Positions 1 to 5,077 of a stretch of 5,077 nt of DNA are shown piece after piece. Positions within the stretch are counted from its first letter, which is position 1. Each line of letters opens with the position of its first letter. Below the pieces are notes generated by a model that saw only the letters and a list, made by a program, of their open reading frames with translations, was not told the DNA's origin and did not search any database. The stretch comes from an uncultured Xanthobacteraceae bacterium (GTDB taxonomy: Bacteria; Pseudomonadota; Alphaproteobacteria; Rhizobiales; Xanthobacteraceae), in the NCBI GenBank assembly GCA_955652925.1, contig CATPCO010000211.1:1-5077 (forward strand), given 5' to 3'. Made by a program: the position numbers and the translations under genes.

Positions 1-38
1 GACCTGGATCAAGTCCGCGGGTGACGCCTAACACCGCC

Positions 39-566
39 ATGCCCGCAACGCCGCACGACCTTTTCGCCTTCCTCGATAAGCTCGGGATTGCACATAAGAC
101 CGTCACCCACCCCCCGCTGTTTACGGTCGAGCAGTCGCGAGCGCTGCGGGGAAAAATTGCGGGCGGACACACCAAGAATCTCTTCCTCAGGGACAAGAAG
201 GGAATGCTCGTCCTCCTCTGCGCCCTGGAGGATGCGGTGATCGAGCTCAAATCCCTGCACCGGGCACTTGGCGCAAACGGCCGATTTTCCTTTGGCTCAG
301 CCGAGCTCCTGCGCGCGACCCTGGGGGTGGAGCCCGGGGCGGTGACGCCGTTGGCCGCGATGAACGATCGCGAGCTCCGGGTGACTGTGATCCTCGAGGC
401 CAGGCTGATGGAGTGCGAGATCATCAACTGCCACCCCCTGGTCAACACAATGACCACGTCCATTGCGGCAGCGGACCTCGTGCAGTTCCTCGCAGCCACC
501 GGCCATCCGCCACGGGTGGTTTCACTCGCGCCAGCGCCTGGGCCGGCGCCGGAATGGAGTTCTTGA
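39..566 (+). CDS. Prolyl-tRNA deacylase ProX/PrdX (YbaK/EbsC-like editing domain)
   Basis: This is a stand-alone trans-editing enzyme that is expected to hydrolyse mischarged Ala-tRNA(Pro) in the cytoplasm, backing up prolyl-tRNA synthetase. The 175-residue product is one YbaK/INS-type domain of usual family length. Visible family marks are HPPLFTVEQS near residues 24-33, GGHTKNLFLRDKK at 42-54 with the conserved lysine K46, the segment around GVEPGAVTPLAAMND at 96-110, and HPLVNTMTT at 132-140. There is no signal peptide or membrane segment. ATG 39 is preferred because the homologous region begins at MPATPHDLFAF. An in-frame GTG at 21 would add six unconserved residues, and neither start has a strong Shine-Dalgarno. 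The frame stays open to the left edge. The gap to the next gene is 129 bases. Family assignment is firm; the alanine/proline specificity is inferred from the ProX subfamily. Confidence 0.88.
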   Translation: MPATPHDLFAFLDKLGIAHKTVTHPPLFTVEQSRALRGKIAGGHTKNLFLRDKKGMLVLLCALEDAVIELKSLHRALGANGRFSFGSAELLRATLGVEPGAVTPLAAMNDRELRVTVILEARLMECEIINCHPLVNTMTTSIAAADLVQFLAATGHPPRVVSLAPAPGPAPEWSS

Positions 567-596
567 TTGCAATCACCCCCGAAAGCCCCATCTAAT
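562..596 (+). promoter_or_regulatory. Candidate heat-shock (RpoH-type) promoter, overlapping a sigma70-like one, upstream of cnoX
   Basis: The sequence ATTGCAA (566-572), 13 bases, then CCCCATCT (586-593) fits the E. coli sigma32 consensus CTTGAAA-N13-15-CCCCATnT. The -10 matches every specified base and the -35 matches five of seven. A second CTTG at 562 is about four bases too far away to be preferred. Overlapping this, TTGCAA (567-572) and TCTAAT (591-596) with an 18-base spacer resemble a sigma70 promoter. The site begins on the stop codon of the deacylase gene and ends about 100 bases before the cnoX start. It is a consensus match by eye, without transcript evidence. Confidence 0.4.
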
Positions 597-682
597 CCGG
601 CATAACATGACGGTTTCGGCCCGCAAGACGGGGAGCAACCGGTGCCCGTGCCGGTAGCGGAACGGGGGTTTGCAAATGATGC

Positions 683-686
683 AAGG
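683..686 (+). promoter_or_regulatory. Ribosome binding site that selects the cnoX start
   Basis: AAGG lies nine bases before ATG 696. It directly abuts ATG 687, which is too close for that start to use it, and it is 15 bases from ATG 702. It is a short match, so ATG 696 is favoured only moderately. Confidence 0.4.
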
Positions 687-695
687 ATGCACGCG

Positions 696-1598
696 ATGAC
701 CATGCTGCAGGGTGGCGACGCGGCGGCGAATGCCGTCGTCAGGGACACGACGACCCAGACCTTCGTGAAGGACGTCATCGAGGAATCGAAGCGCCAGCCC
801 GTGCTGGTGGACTTCTGGGCGGAATGGTGCGGGCCCTGCAAGCAGCTTGCCCCGGTGCTGGAAAAGGCGGTGCGTGCCGCCAAGGGCAAGGTCAAGCTGG
901 TCAAGATGAATATCGACAAGCACCCCTCGATCCCGGGGCAGCTCGGGATTCAGTCCATCCCGGCCGTTTTCGCCTTCGCGAACGGCCAGCCGGTCGACGG
1001 CTTCCTCGGGGCGCTGCCGGAGAGCCAGGTCACCGCCTTCATCGAGCGGGTGACCAAGGACCGGCTCGGAGGCGAAGAGACGGACCTGCTCAAAAGCGCG
1101 GATGAGGCACTGGCGCAAGGCGACGCCGCCACCGCCGCCAATCTCTATGCCCAGGTGCTGGCGCAGGACAGCGGCAACGTGGCGGCGCTGGCAGGGCTCG
1201 CGCGCAGCTATGTGCGCACCGGCGCGATCGAGCAGGCCAAACAGACTCTCGCGCTCGTACCGGAAGCCAAGCGCAACGACGCGGCCGTGGCCGCCGCGCG
1301 CGCCGCGCTCGATCTCGCCGAACAGGCCAAGGCAGTAGGTCCCCTCGCAGAGCTGGAGAAGAAGGTTGCAGCCAATCCACTCGACCATCAGGCGCGGTTC
1401 GATCTCGCGGTCGCGCTCAACAGCAAGGGGCGCCGGGCGGAGGCGGTCGACAACCTGATCGAGATCGTCAAGCGCGATCGCCAGTGGAAGGAGGACGGCG
1501 CGCGCAAGCAGCTCGTGCAGTTCTTCGAGGCATGGGGCCCGACGGACGAGGCAACCATCAACGGCCGCAAGCGGCTCTCCTCGATCCTGTTCTCGTGA
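696..1598 (+). CDS. cnoX: Thioredoxin with TPR tail, CnoX/YbbN family co-chaperone
   Basis: The 300-residue cytoplasmic protein is predicted to hold unfolding clients and protect their cysteines, passing them to GroEL/DnaK-type chaperones. Residues about 12-120 are a thioredoxin fold with PVLVDFWAEWCGPCK: the active-site WCGPC is at 44-48 (bases 825-839), and the cis-proline is P89 in QSIPAV. From about residue 130 to the end the chain is helical and alanine-rich, with TPR-like repeats (DEALAQGDAATAANLYAQVL, then NPLDHQARFDLAVAL). It ends in the WKEDGARKQLVQFFEAWG region typical of the YbbN C-terminus. E. coli CnoX has lost the CxxC pair, whereas Caulobacter CnoX keeps it; this protein is of the redox-competent kind. 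Other in-frame starts are GTG 642, ATG 687 and ATG 702. It lies 167 bases upstream of the LON-domain gene, with a repeat between them. Client transfer is inferred from the family. Confidence 0.88.
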   Translation: MTMLQGGDAAANAVVRDTTTQTFVKDVIEESKRQPVLVDFWAEWCGPCKQLAPVLEKAVRAAKGKVKLVKMNIDKHPSIPGQLGIQSIPAVFAFANGQPVDGFLGALPESQVTAFIERVTKDRLGGEETDLLKSADEALAQGDAATAANLYAQVLAQDSGNVAALAGLARSYVRTGAIEQAKQTLALVPEAKRNDAAVAAARAALDLAEQAKAVGPLAELEKKVAANPLDHQARFDLAVALNSKGRRAEAVDNLIEIVKRDRQWKEDGARKQLVQFFEAWGPTDEATINGRKRLSSILFS

Positions 1599-1620
1599 TG
1601 GATCGAGCGGTGGCGCGATC

Positions 1621-1741
1621 CGTCGTTCCCGGGCGCCGTCGAGATCAGAGCCCGGAATCCGGTGACCAGCGTGCCTTGTCATTAGCCGCTGTGGTTACCG
1701 GATTCCCGGCTCCCTCGCTGCGCTCGGTCCCGGGAATGACG
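1621..1741. repeat. Two-copy inverted repeat filling the cnoX/LON-domain gap
   Basis: Two copies of a roughly 48-base unit face each other at 1621-1667 and 1693-1741 around a 25-base spacer. The outer ends, 1621-1633 and 1729-1741 (CCCGGGAATGACG), pair over 13 positions if one G-U pair is allowed. The inner parts, 1648-1667 and 1693-1712, agree at 18 of 20 positions. The middle segments have diverged. The transcript could fold into a long interrupted hairpin. The CGGATTCCCGG and GGGAATGACG pieces look like dispersed intergenic palindromes that I recall from Bradyrhizobium-type genomes. There is no open reading frame of note, no obvious target duplication and no T-run for a classic terminator. 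Confidence 0.75.
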
Positions 1742-1765
1742 CCCGGATAGGATGCGAGGGCGACC

Positions 1766-2440
1766 ATGCCGACGAATGCGGTTTACGAGAAGCCGGAGGA
1801 CCTCGTCGATGTCATTCCGGTTTTTCCACTGCCCGGCGCGCTGCTCCTGCCGCGTGGACAGATGCCGCTCAATATTTTCGAGCCGCGTTATCTCGCCATG
1901 GTCGATGACGCTCTGCGGGCAGGACATCGGCTCATCGGCATGATCCAGCCCGATGCCGCCCATCCCGGCCTTGAGAACAAGCCCAATCTCTACACAATCG
2001 GTTGTGTCGGCCGCATCACCCAGATCGCAGAGACCGGCGACGGCCGCTACCTGCTACAGCTCACCGGCATCGCGCGTTTTCAAGTCGAAGACGAGCTGAG
2101 CGTCGATACCCCCTACCGTCAATGCCGCGTGAGCTACTCGCCTTTCACCGGCGATTTCCAGGCGCGCAAGGGAGAGGACGAGGTCGACCGTCCGAGCCTC
2201 CTGCGCGCGCTCTCCGATTTCCTCAAGGCCAACGATCTCAAGGCCGACTGGGAAGGCATCGAGAAGGCCCCGAATGAAGCGCTCGTCAACGCGCTCGCGA
2301 TGATGTCTCCCTACGGGACCGCCGAGAAGCAGGCGATGCTGGAAGCACCCGATCTCAAGACGCGCGCGCAAATCCTGGTCGCGCTGACCGAGATCGAGCT
2401 TGCCAAGAAAACAATGGGCGGCGAAACGCCGCTCCAGTGA
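1766..2440 (+). CDS. LON substrate-binding-domain protein (no ATPase or protease domain)
   Basis: The 224-residue protein consists only of the LON N-terminal (PUA-like) domain. The signature is VIPVFPLPGALLLPRGQMPL at 16-35 followed by NIFEPRYLAM at 36-45. Further family features are IGMIQP, YTIGCVGRITQ at 76-86 and GRYLLQLTGIARF at 93-105. The remainder (about 140-224) is a helical tail. There is no Walker A motif and no Ser-Lys protease domain, so it cannot degrade proteins itself. In full-length Lon this domain recognises unfolded substrates; the role of free-standing copies is not established, and a substrate-binding or adaptor role is inference. The start ATG has GAGGG at 1756-1760 with five bases spacing. 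Its neighbour cnoX is also a protein-quality-control gene. Confidence 0.9.
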   Translation: MPTNAVYEKPEDLVDVIPVFPLPGALLLPRGQMPLNIFEPRYLAMVDDALRAGHRLIGMIQPDAAHPGLENKPNLYTIGCVGRITQIAETGDGRYLLQLTGIARFQVEDELSVDTPYRQCRVSYSPFTGDFQARKGEDEVDRPSLLRALSDFLKANDLKADWEGIEKAPNEALVNALAMMSPYGTAEKQAMLEAPDLKTRAQILVALTEIELAKKTMGGETPLQ

Positions 2441-2514
2441 GCGCGAAGCACGTTGCAGGAAAGACGCTGTCAAGTTGCTCACGACTTGCTACAAGGCGGC
2501 GCGATAAGAGACGC

Positions 2515-2550
2515 GTGGGCACGGCGCGCAAAAAGCGCGCCTTTGCCCAC
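2515..2550. repeat. GC-rich palindrome in the infA leader
   Basis: GTGGGCA (2515-2521) pairs with TGCCCAC (2544-2550), and GGCGCGC (2523-2529) pairs with GCGCGCC (2535-2541). The loop is AAAAA, with a one-by-two-base internal mismatch. The hairpin is followed by CCTACAAA. This form, with GGGCA/TGCCC arms and a CCCACCCTAC flank, resembles a dispersed intergenic palindrome of Bradyrhizobium-type genomes. It lies 37 bases before the infA start and 74 after the LON-domain stop. It could act as a weak attenuator or transcript stabiliser, but no U-tract follows. Confidence 0.7.
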
Positions 2551-2575
2551 CCTACAAATCGATCAACATCGAGTT

Positions 2576-2579
2576 GGAG
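2576..2579 (+). promoter_or_regulatory. Ribosome binding site fixing the infA start
   Basis: GGAG sits eight bases before ATG 2588, in the context GTTGGAGTGAATGCC. It supports the IF-1 start over the in-frame ATG at 2453. An out-of-frame ATG at 2583 is too close to this site to compete well. Confidence 0.65.
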
Positions 2580-2587
2580 TGAATGCC

Positions 2588-2860
2588 ATGGCCAAGGAAG
2601 AGCTGCTGCAATTCGATGGCACGGTGACCGAGGTTTTGCCCGACGGCAATTATCGGGTTACGCTGGACAACAATCATGAGCTTCTCGCCTACATGTCCGG
2701 CAAGATGCGCAAATTCCGCATCCGCACCGGCGTCGGTGATCGGGTCGTGGTCGAAGTCTCGCCTTATGATCTTTCCCGCGGCCGGATCAATTTCCGCCAC
2801 AAATCGGAGCGTGGAGCGGAGGCGACGCCCGCTCGTCCCAGCAATTTCCGCCGCCGGTGA
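2588..2860 (+). CDS. infA: Translation initiation factor IF-1, C-terminally extended form
   Basis: IF-1 binds the 30S A site and works with IF-2 and IF-3 during start-codon selection. The product is 90 residues against about 72 in E. coli. Residues 1-72 are the S1-like OB fold: MAKEELLQFDGTVTEVLP at the start, NYRVTLDNNHELLAY at 21-35, SGKMRKFRIR at 37-46, GDRVVVEVSPYDLSRGRI at 50-67 and NFRHK at 68-72. An 18-residue low-complexity tail then ends in FRRR. I recall similar basic tails in extra IF-1 copies of Bradyrhizobium-type genomes, so this is probably a paralogue beside a standard 72-residue infA elsewhere; that is not visible here. The reading frame stays open upstream to 2453, but the extra residues would be encoded by the leader palindrome and are not IF-1-like. 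Trm112 follows after 65 bases. Confidence 0.9.
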   Translation: MAKEELLQFDGTVTEVLPDGNYRVTLDNNHELLAYMSGKMRKFRIRTGVGDRVVVEVSPYDLSRGRINFRHKSERGAEATPARPSNFRRR

Positions 2861-2925
2861 GCGCAAAGCGTTCGACGGCACGCTCATTATTAACGGTCGC
2901 GCGGCACAGAAATTGGGAGTGCGCC

Positions 2926-3126
2926 ATGAATAGTTCATCGCCCGAGCGGCCGGCCGGAGGCGTCGACCCGAAGCTCCTGGAAATTCTGGTCTGCCCGCTC
3001 ACCAAGGGTCCGCTCGAATACGATGCGGAAAAGCAGGAGCTGATCTCGCGCGCGGCCAAGCTCGCCTATCCCATCCGGGACGGCATACCCATCATGTTGC
3101 CGGAGGAAGCGCGGCGGCTGGATTGA
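2926..3126 (+). CDS. Trm112 family protein (YcaR-like), zinc cysteines lost
   Basis: This is a 66-residue protein of the Trm112/UPF0434 family, close in length to E. coli YcaR. Eukaryotic and archaeal Trm112 activate methyltransferases; the role of the bacterial proteins is not settled. The core is LLEILVCPLTKGPLEYD at 17-33, KQELISRAAKLAYPIRDGIP at 36-55 and MLPEEARRL at 57-65. By comparison with YcaR (CPVCNG, then ELICK), only the first cysteine, C23, remains; the others are T26 and S41, so zinc binding is unlikely. ATG 2926 is chosen for its GGGAG (2915-2919) six bases upstream. The frame is open to GTG 2857, which overlaps the infA stop, but that extension does not look like the family. 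Spacing (65 bases after infA, 25 before gst) suggests cotranscription. Confidence 0.88.
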   Translation: MNSSSPERPAGGVDPKLLEILVCPLTKGPLEYDAEKQELISRAAKLAYPIRDGIPIMLPEEARRLD

Positions 3127-3151
3127 GCGCTCGCAAGGGGAAGGAAAACGC

Positions 3152-3775
3152 ATGATCAAGATCTGGGGGCGCAACACCTCCGTCAACGTGCAGAAAGTGA
3201 TGTGGGCGGTGGGCGAGCTTAAGCTTGCGCACGAACGCATCGATGTTGGCGGCGCATTCGGAAAGAACCGCGAGCCCGCTTACCTCGCCATGAATCCCAA
3301 TGGCCTCGTCCCCACACTGGAAGAGGACGATTTCATCCTCTGGGAATCCAATACCATCGTGCGCTACCTGGCTGCAAAGTATGGTGCCGGGACGCTCGAG
3401 CCCTCGGATCTGCGCTCGCGCGCTCGCGCCCAGAGCTGGATGGACTGGCAGCTCGCGGTCGCGGCACCGGCAATCCATGGCCTGTTCTGGGGTCTAGTGC
3501 GCACGCCGCCGGAAAAGCGCGATCCCGCCGCAATCGAAGCATCGCGCGAAAAGACCCTAACTGCGCTCAAGATCCTGGACGCGCGGCTCGCCAAGACCCG
3601 CTTTGTCGCGGGCGAGACGCTTTCAATGGGCGATATTCCCGTCGCGTTGATGGCGTATCGCTTTCGCCGCCTCACCGCCGAGCGAACCGGGATCGACAAT
3701 GTCGAACGCTGGTTCGCGGAGATCGAGGTTCGCCCCGCGTTCAAAGAGCACGTTCTGGCGATCCCCTTCGTGTGA
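3152..3775 (+). CDS. Glutathione S-transferase family protein
   Basis: The 207-residue cytosolic protein has the standard two-domain GST build and would conjugate or reduce substrates with glutathione. The N-terminal thioredoxin-like domain (1-75) has GRNTSVNVQKVMW at 6-18, where S10 is the likely glutathione-activating residue. It also has NPNGLVPTL at 48-56 with the cis-proline P54, and the glutathione-binding pair E65-S66 in LWESNTIVRYLA. The helical C-terminal domain (about 85-207) carries the folding motif SMGDIP at 158-163. AAGGA at 3141-3145, six bases before the ATG, is a good Shine-Dalgarno within a purine-rich stretch. It starts 25 bases after trm112 and is probably the last gene of that transcript. 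Its 3' end faces ubiH across 55 bases. The natural substrate cannot be told from sequence. Confidence 0.9.
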   Translation: MIKIWGRNTSVNVQKVMWAVGELKLAHERIDVGGAFGKNREPAYLAMNPNGLVPTLEEDDFILWESNTIVRYLAAKYGAGTLEPSDLRSRARAQSWMDWQLAVAAPAIHGLFWGLVRTPPEKRDPAAIEASREKTLTALKILDARLAKTRFVAGETLSMGDIPVALMAYRFRRLTAERTGIDNVERWFAEIEVRPAFKEHVLAIPFV

Positions 3776-3784
3776 TCTTGTTGG

Positions 3785-3832
3785 AGCATGTCCTTTTTCG
3801 CAAAACCGGTTCCGACTTTTGCGGGACATGCT
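3785..3832. repeat. Palindrome at the convergent gst/ubiH junction, possible two-way terminator
   Basis: AGCATGTCC (3785-3793) pairs with GGACATGCT (3824-3832). Inside it, CGCAAAA (3799-3805) pairs with TTTTGCG (3817-3823), with a five-T bulge at 3794-3798 and an 11-base loop beginning CCGGTTCC. It occupies most of the 55-base gap, and its right arm shares two bases with the ubiH stop codon. I recall near relatives of this AGCATG...CCGGT...CATGCT element scattered between genes in Rhizobiales. The strong stem between converging genes would suit termination in both directions, though neither side is followed by a clean U-tract. Confidence 0.72.
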
Positions 3833-5077
3833 ATAGCGCTTCTCCCCGCAACAGCTTCGGCACGTCACCAAGCAAGCCGGCCGCTTCGCGGATGAAAAAA
3901 CCCTTCAGCGCGGGCACGCGATCGACCAGGCCCAACCCCACGTCGCGTGCGAGCCGCAGCACATCCGACTGATTGGAGAACAGCCGGTTAAGCCAGTCGG
4001 TGGTGAGCCCCATGGCCATGGTGTCGAAGCGCCGCCAACGCTGATAGCGCTCGAGCACGTCCCGTGAACCTGGATCGAGACCGACGCGGGCGGCATCGAC
4101 AAGCACTTCGGCAAGCGCGGCAACATCCTTCAGGCCCATATTGAGCCCTTGCCCGGCAATGGGATGGATGACATGGGCGGCATCACCGACGAGGGCGAGA
4201 CGCTCGGCAATGAAGGAGCGCGCCACCCACAGACCGAGCGGATGGACATGGCGGGCGCCCACCACTTCGATCTCGCCGAGATGAAGGCCGAAGCGGCGCT
4301 CGAGCTCGGCATGAAACTCATCATCCGGCAACGCGAGGGTGCGTTCGGCTTCCTTCGCCTCCTCCGTCCAGACCAGGGATGAGCGCCGGCCGGTGAGGGG
4401 CAAAATCGCAAACGGACCCGCGGGCAGAAAATGCTCTATTGCCCGGCCCTGGTGATCGCGCGCGTGGGCGACCGTGGCAACGATGGCGGATTGCCGATAG
4501 GGCCAGCCGTGCACGGCAATTCCCGCGCGTTCGCGAATGGCGGAACGGGCTCCGTCCGCGGCGACCAGAAGGCCCGTCGAAATCGCCTCGCCGTCTGCGA
4601 GTGTAACCTCGACGCGATTGGAAGATGCACGGCCGGCAAACTCCCCGCGCTCGCTAGCACCTGGAGGAAAATCAACATCGGCCACCGCGGCTTGGAGCAG
4701 AACGACGCCTTCGGCGCTCGCCCGTTGCAAGAGCGCGCCGATCAGCGGGGCGTTTTCCACCATGTGGCCGAACGGCTCACCGGGTTCGACCTCGCCCGCA
4801 AACGTAAGAAATGCCGGCCGCACCGCATCGGTTAAGCGGCTGTCGGTGATCACCATGTCGAGGATTGGCTGCGCCTCGATGCGCTCCCAGACGCCGATGG
4901 TCGTCAGCAACCGCCGGGCGGAGGCAACAATGGCGGTTGCTCGCCCATCGCCGGCATGAAGACTCGGCGCGCGCGCGAGTGCGGGGTCGGCAACCGCCAC
5001 AGAGAAGGATGGGCCGAGGCTCTGGCGTAACGTGACGGCCAGCGCAAGGCCCACTATTCCAGCACCGCCGATCAGCA
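3831..5077 (-). CDS. UbiH/UbiF/COQ6-family FAD-dependent hydroxylase, 5' end outside window
   Basis: This is a class A flavin monooxygenase expected to hydroxylate the aromatic ring of a ubiquinone precursor using NAD(P)H and oxygen, usually at the membrane surface. At least 414 residues are visible. The start lies beyond 5077: reading back from the edge gives LIGGAGIVGLALA, whose GAGIVG (5066-5049) is the FAD-binding GxGxxG, normally about ten residues from the N-terminus. GTG 5054 lies inside that motif and so cannot be the start. Further marks are LLVAADGARSAIRER (the DG motif, near 4555) and ALVGDAAHVIHPIAGQGLNM (the GD motif, near 4190-4140), which binds FAD. A helical C-terminal segment follows, ending GEAL before TAG at 3833-3831. 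Which ring position it hydroxylates (UbiH, UbiF, UbiI or UbiL type) cannot be decided here. Confidence 0.92.
   Translation of the reverse strand, partial: LIGGAGIVGLALAVTLRQSLGPSFSVAVADPALARAPSLHAGDGRATAIVASARRLLTTIGVWERIEAQPILDMVITDSRLTDAVRPAFLTFAGEVEPGEPFGHMVENAPLIGALLQRASAEGVVLLQAAVADVDFPPGASERGEFAGRASSNRVEVTLADGEAISTGLLVAADGARSAIRERAGIAVHGWPYRQSAIVATVAHARDHQGRAIEHFLPAGPFAILPLTGRRSSLVWTEEAKEAERTLALPDDEFHAELERRFGLHLGEIEVVGARHVHPLGLWVARSFIAERLALVGDAAHVIHPIAGQGLNMGLKDVAALAEVLVDAARVGLDPGSRDVLERYQRWRRFDTMAMGLTTDWLNRLFSNQSDVLRLARDVGLGLVDRVPALKGFFIREAAGLLGDVPKLLRGEAL

Noticed and set aside
642..695. Upstream GTG start for cnoX
   Set aside because: There is no good ribosome site at a proper distance, and the added residues look unlike the family. 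ATG 687 remains possible.
573..1682. A 369-codon minus-strand open frame antisense to cnoX
   Set aside because: It is the mirror of a GC-rich gene with convincing thioredoxin and TPR content. The translation is Arg/Leu/Gly-rich with no recognisable domain.
2054..2482. Minus-strand open frame across the LON-domain gene
   Set aside because: It is a shadow of a well-supported gene, with no motif of its own.
2471..2512. Possible infA promoter from TTGCTC or TTGCTA and GATAAG
   Set aside because: The spacings between these hexamers are about 22 or 11 bases, outside the usual range.
2453..2587. N-terminal extension of infA from ATG 2453
   Set aside because: The 45 extra residues are encoded through a palindromic repeat and do not resemble IF-1. 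GGAG at 2576 and the canonical MAKEE start support ATG 2588.
2870..2895. Possible promoter for trm112 in the AT-rich CATTATTAACG stretch
   Set aside because: TTCGAC is only about eight bases from the nearest -10-like sequence, and nothing matches at 16-18 bases. Readthrough from infA is simpler.
3364..3789. Minus-strand open frames over the 3' half of gst
   Set aside because: The gst frame carries the GST motifs. The opposite frames show no domain, and their starts lie in or near the junction repeat.
4431..4959. Plus-strand open frames opposite ubiH
   Set aside because: They lie antisense to the FAD-binding and DG-motif coding sequence and show no protein-like motifs.
1..5077. Search for an unusual accessory system (CRISPR, toxin-antitoxin, retron, prophage, biosynthetic cluster)
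   Set aside because: Every sizeable coding region is accounted for by housekeeping families. No repeat array, integrase, transposase or tRNA was seen.

Overview
The window is a GC-rich stretch that reads as chromosomal housekeeping DNA from an alphaproteobacterium. The Hyphomicrobiales are most likely, close to Bradyrhizobium, Rhodopseudomonas or Xanthobacteraceae relatives. This rests on three things: the gene set (ProX-type deacylase, CnoX-type thioredoxin, LON-domain protein, C-terminally extended IF-1, Trm112 protein, GST, UbiH-family hydroxylase); the protein sequence styles; and intergenic palindromes of kinds common in that order. Genus cannot be fixed from the sequence alone.

Layout. 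Six genes lie on the plus strand: prolyl-tRNA deacylase (39-566), CnoX-like thioredoxin/TPR chaperone (696-1598), LON substrate-binding-domain protein (1766-2440), IF-1 paralogue (2588-2860), Trm112-family protein (2926-3126) and glutathione S-transferase (3152-3775). A minus-strand UbiH/COQ6-family FAD hydroxylase (3831-5077) converges on them and runs off the right edge, lacking only its first few residues. Coding density is high, and no gap exceeds 170 bases. Three of the gaps hold different palindromic elements: a 121-base two-copy inverted repeat (1621-1741), a GC-rich hairpin in the infA leader (2515-2550), and a palindrome at the convergent gst/ubiH junction (3785-3832) that overlaps the ubiH stop codon.

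How the genes fit together. Most serve translation fidelity and protein quality control: clearing mischarged tRNA(Pro), holding and redox protection of unfolding proteins, a LON-type recognition domain without its protease, translation initiation, and a Trm112-like partner protein. GST and the ubiquinone hydroxylase add redox and quinone metabolism. infA, trm112 and gst are close enough to share a transcript. Upstream of cnoX there is a plausible heat-shock (RpoH-type) promoter overlapping a sigma70-like one.

I see no phage, transposase, CRISPR, toxin-antitoxin, tRNA or rRNA gene, and nothing that amounts to a new defence or biosynthetic system. The points worth checking are the promoter, the palindromes, the extended IF-1, the Trm112 protein lacking its zinc cysteines, and the side-by-side CnoX and LON-domain genes.
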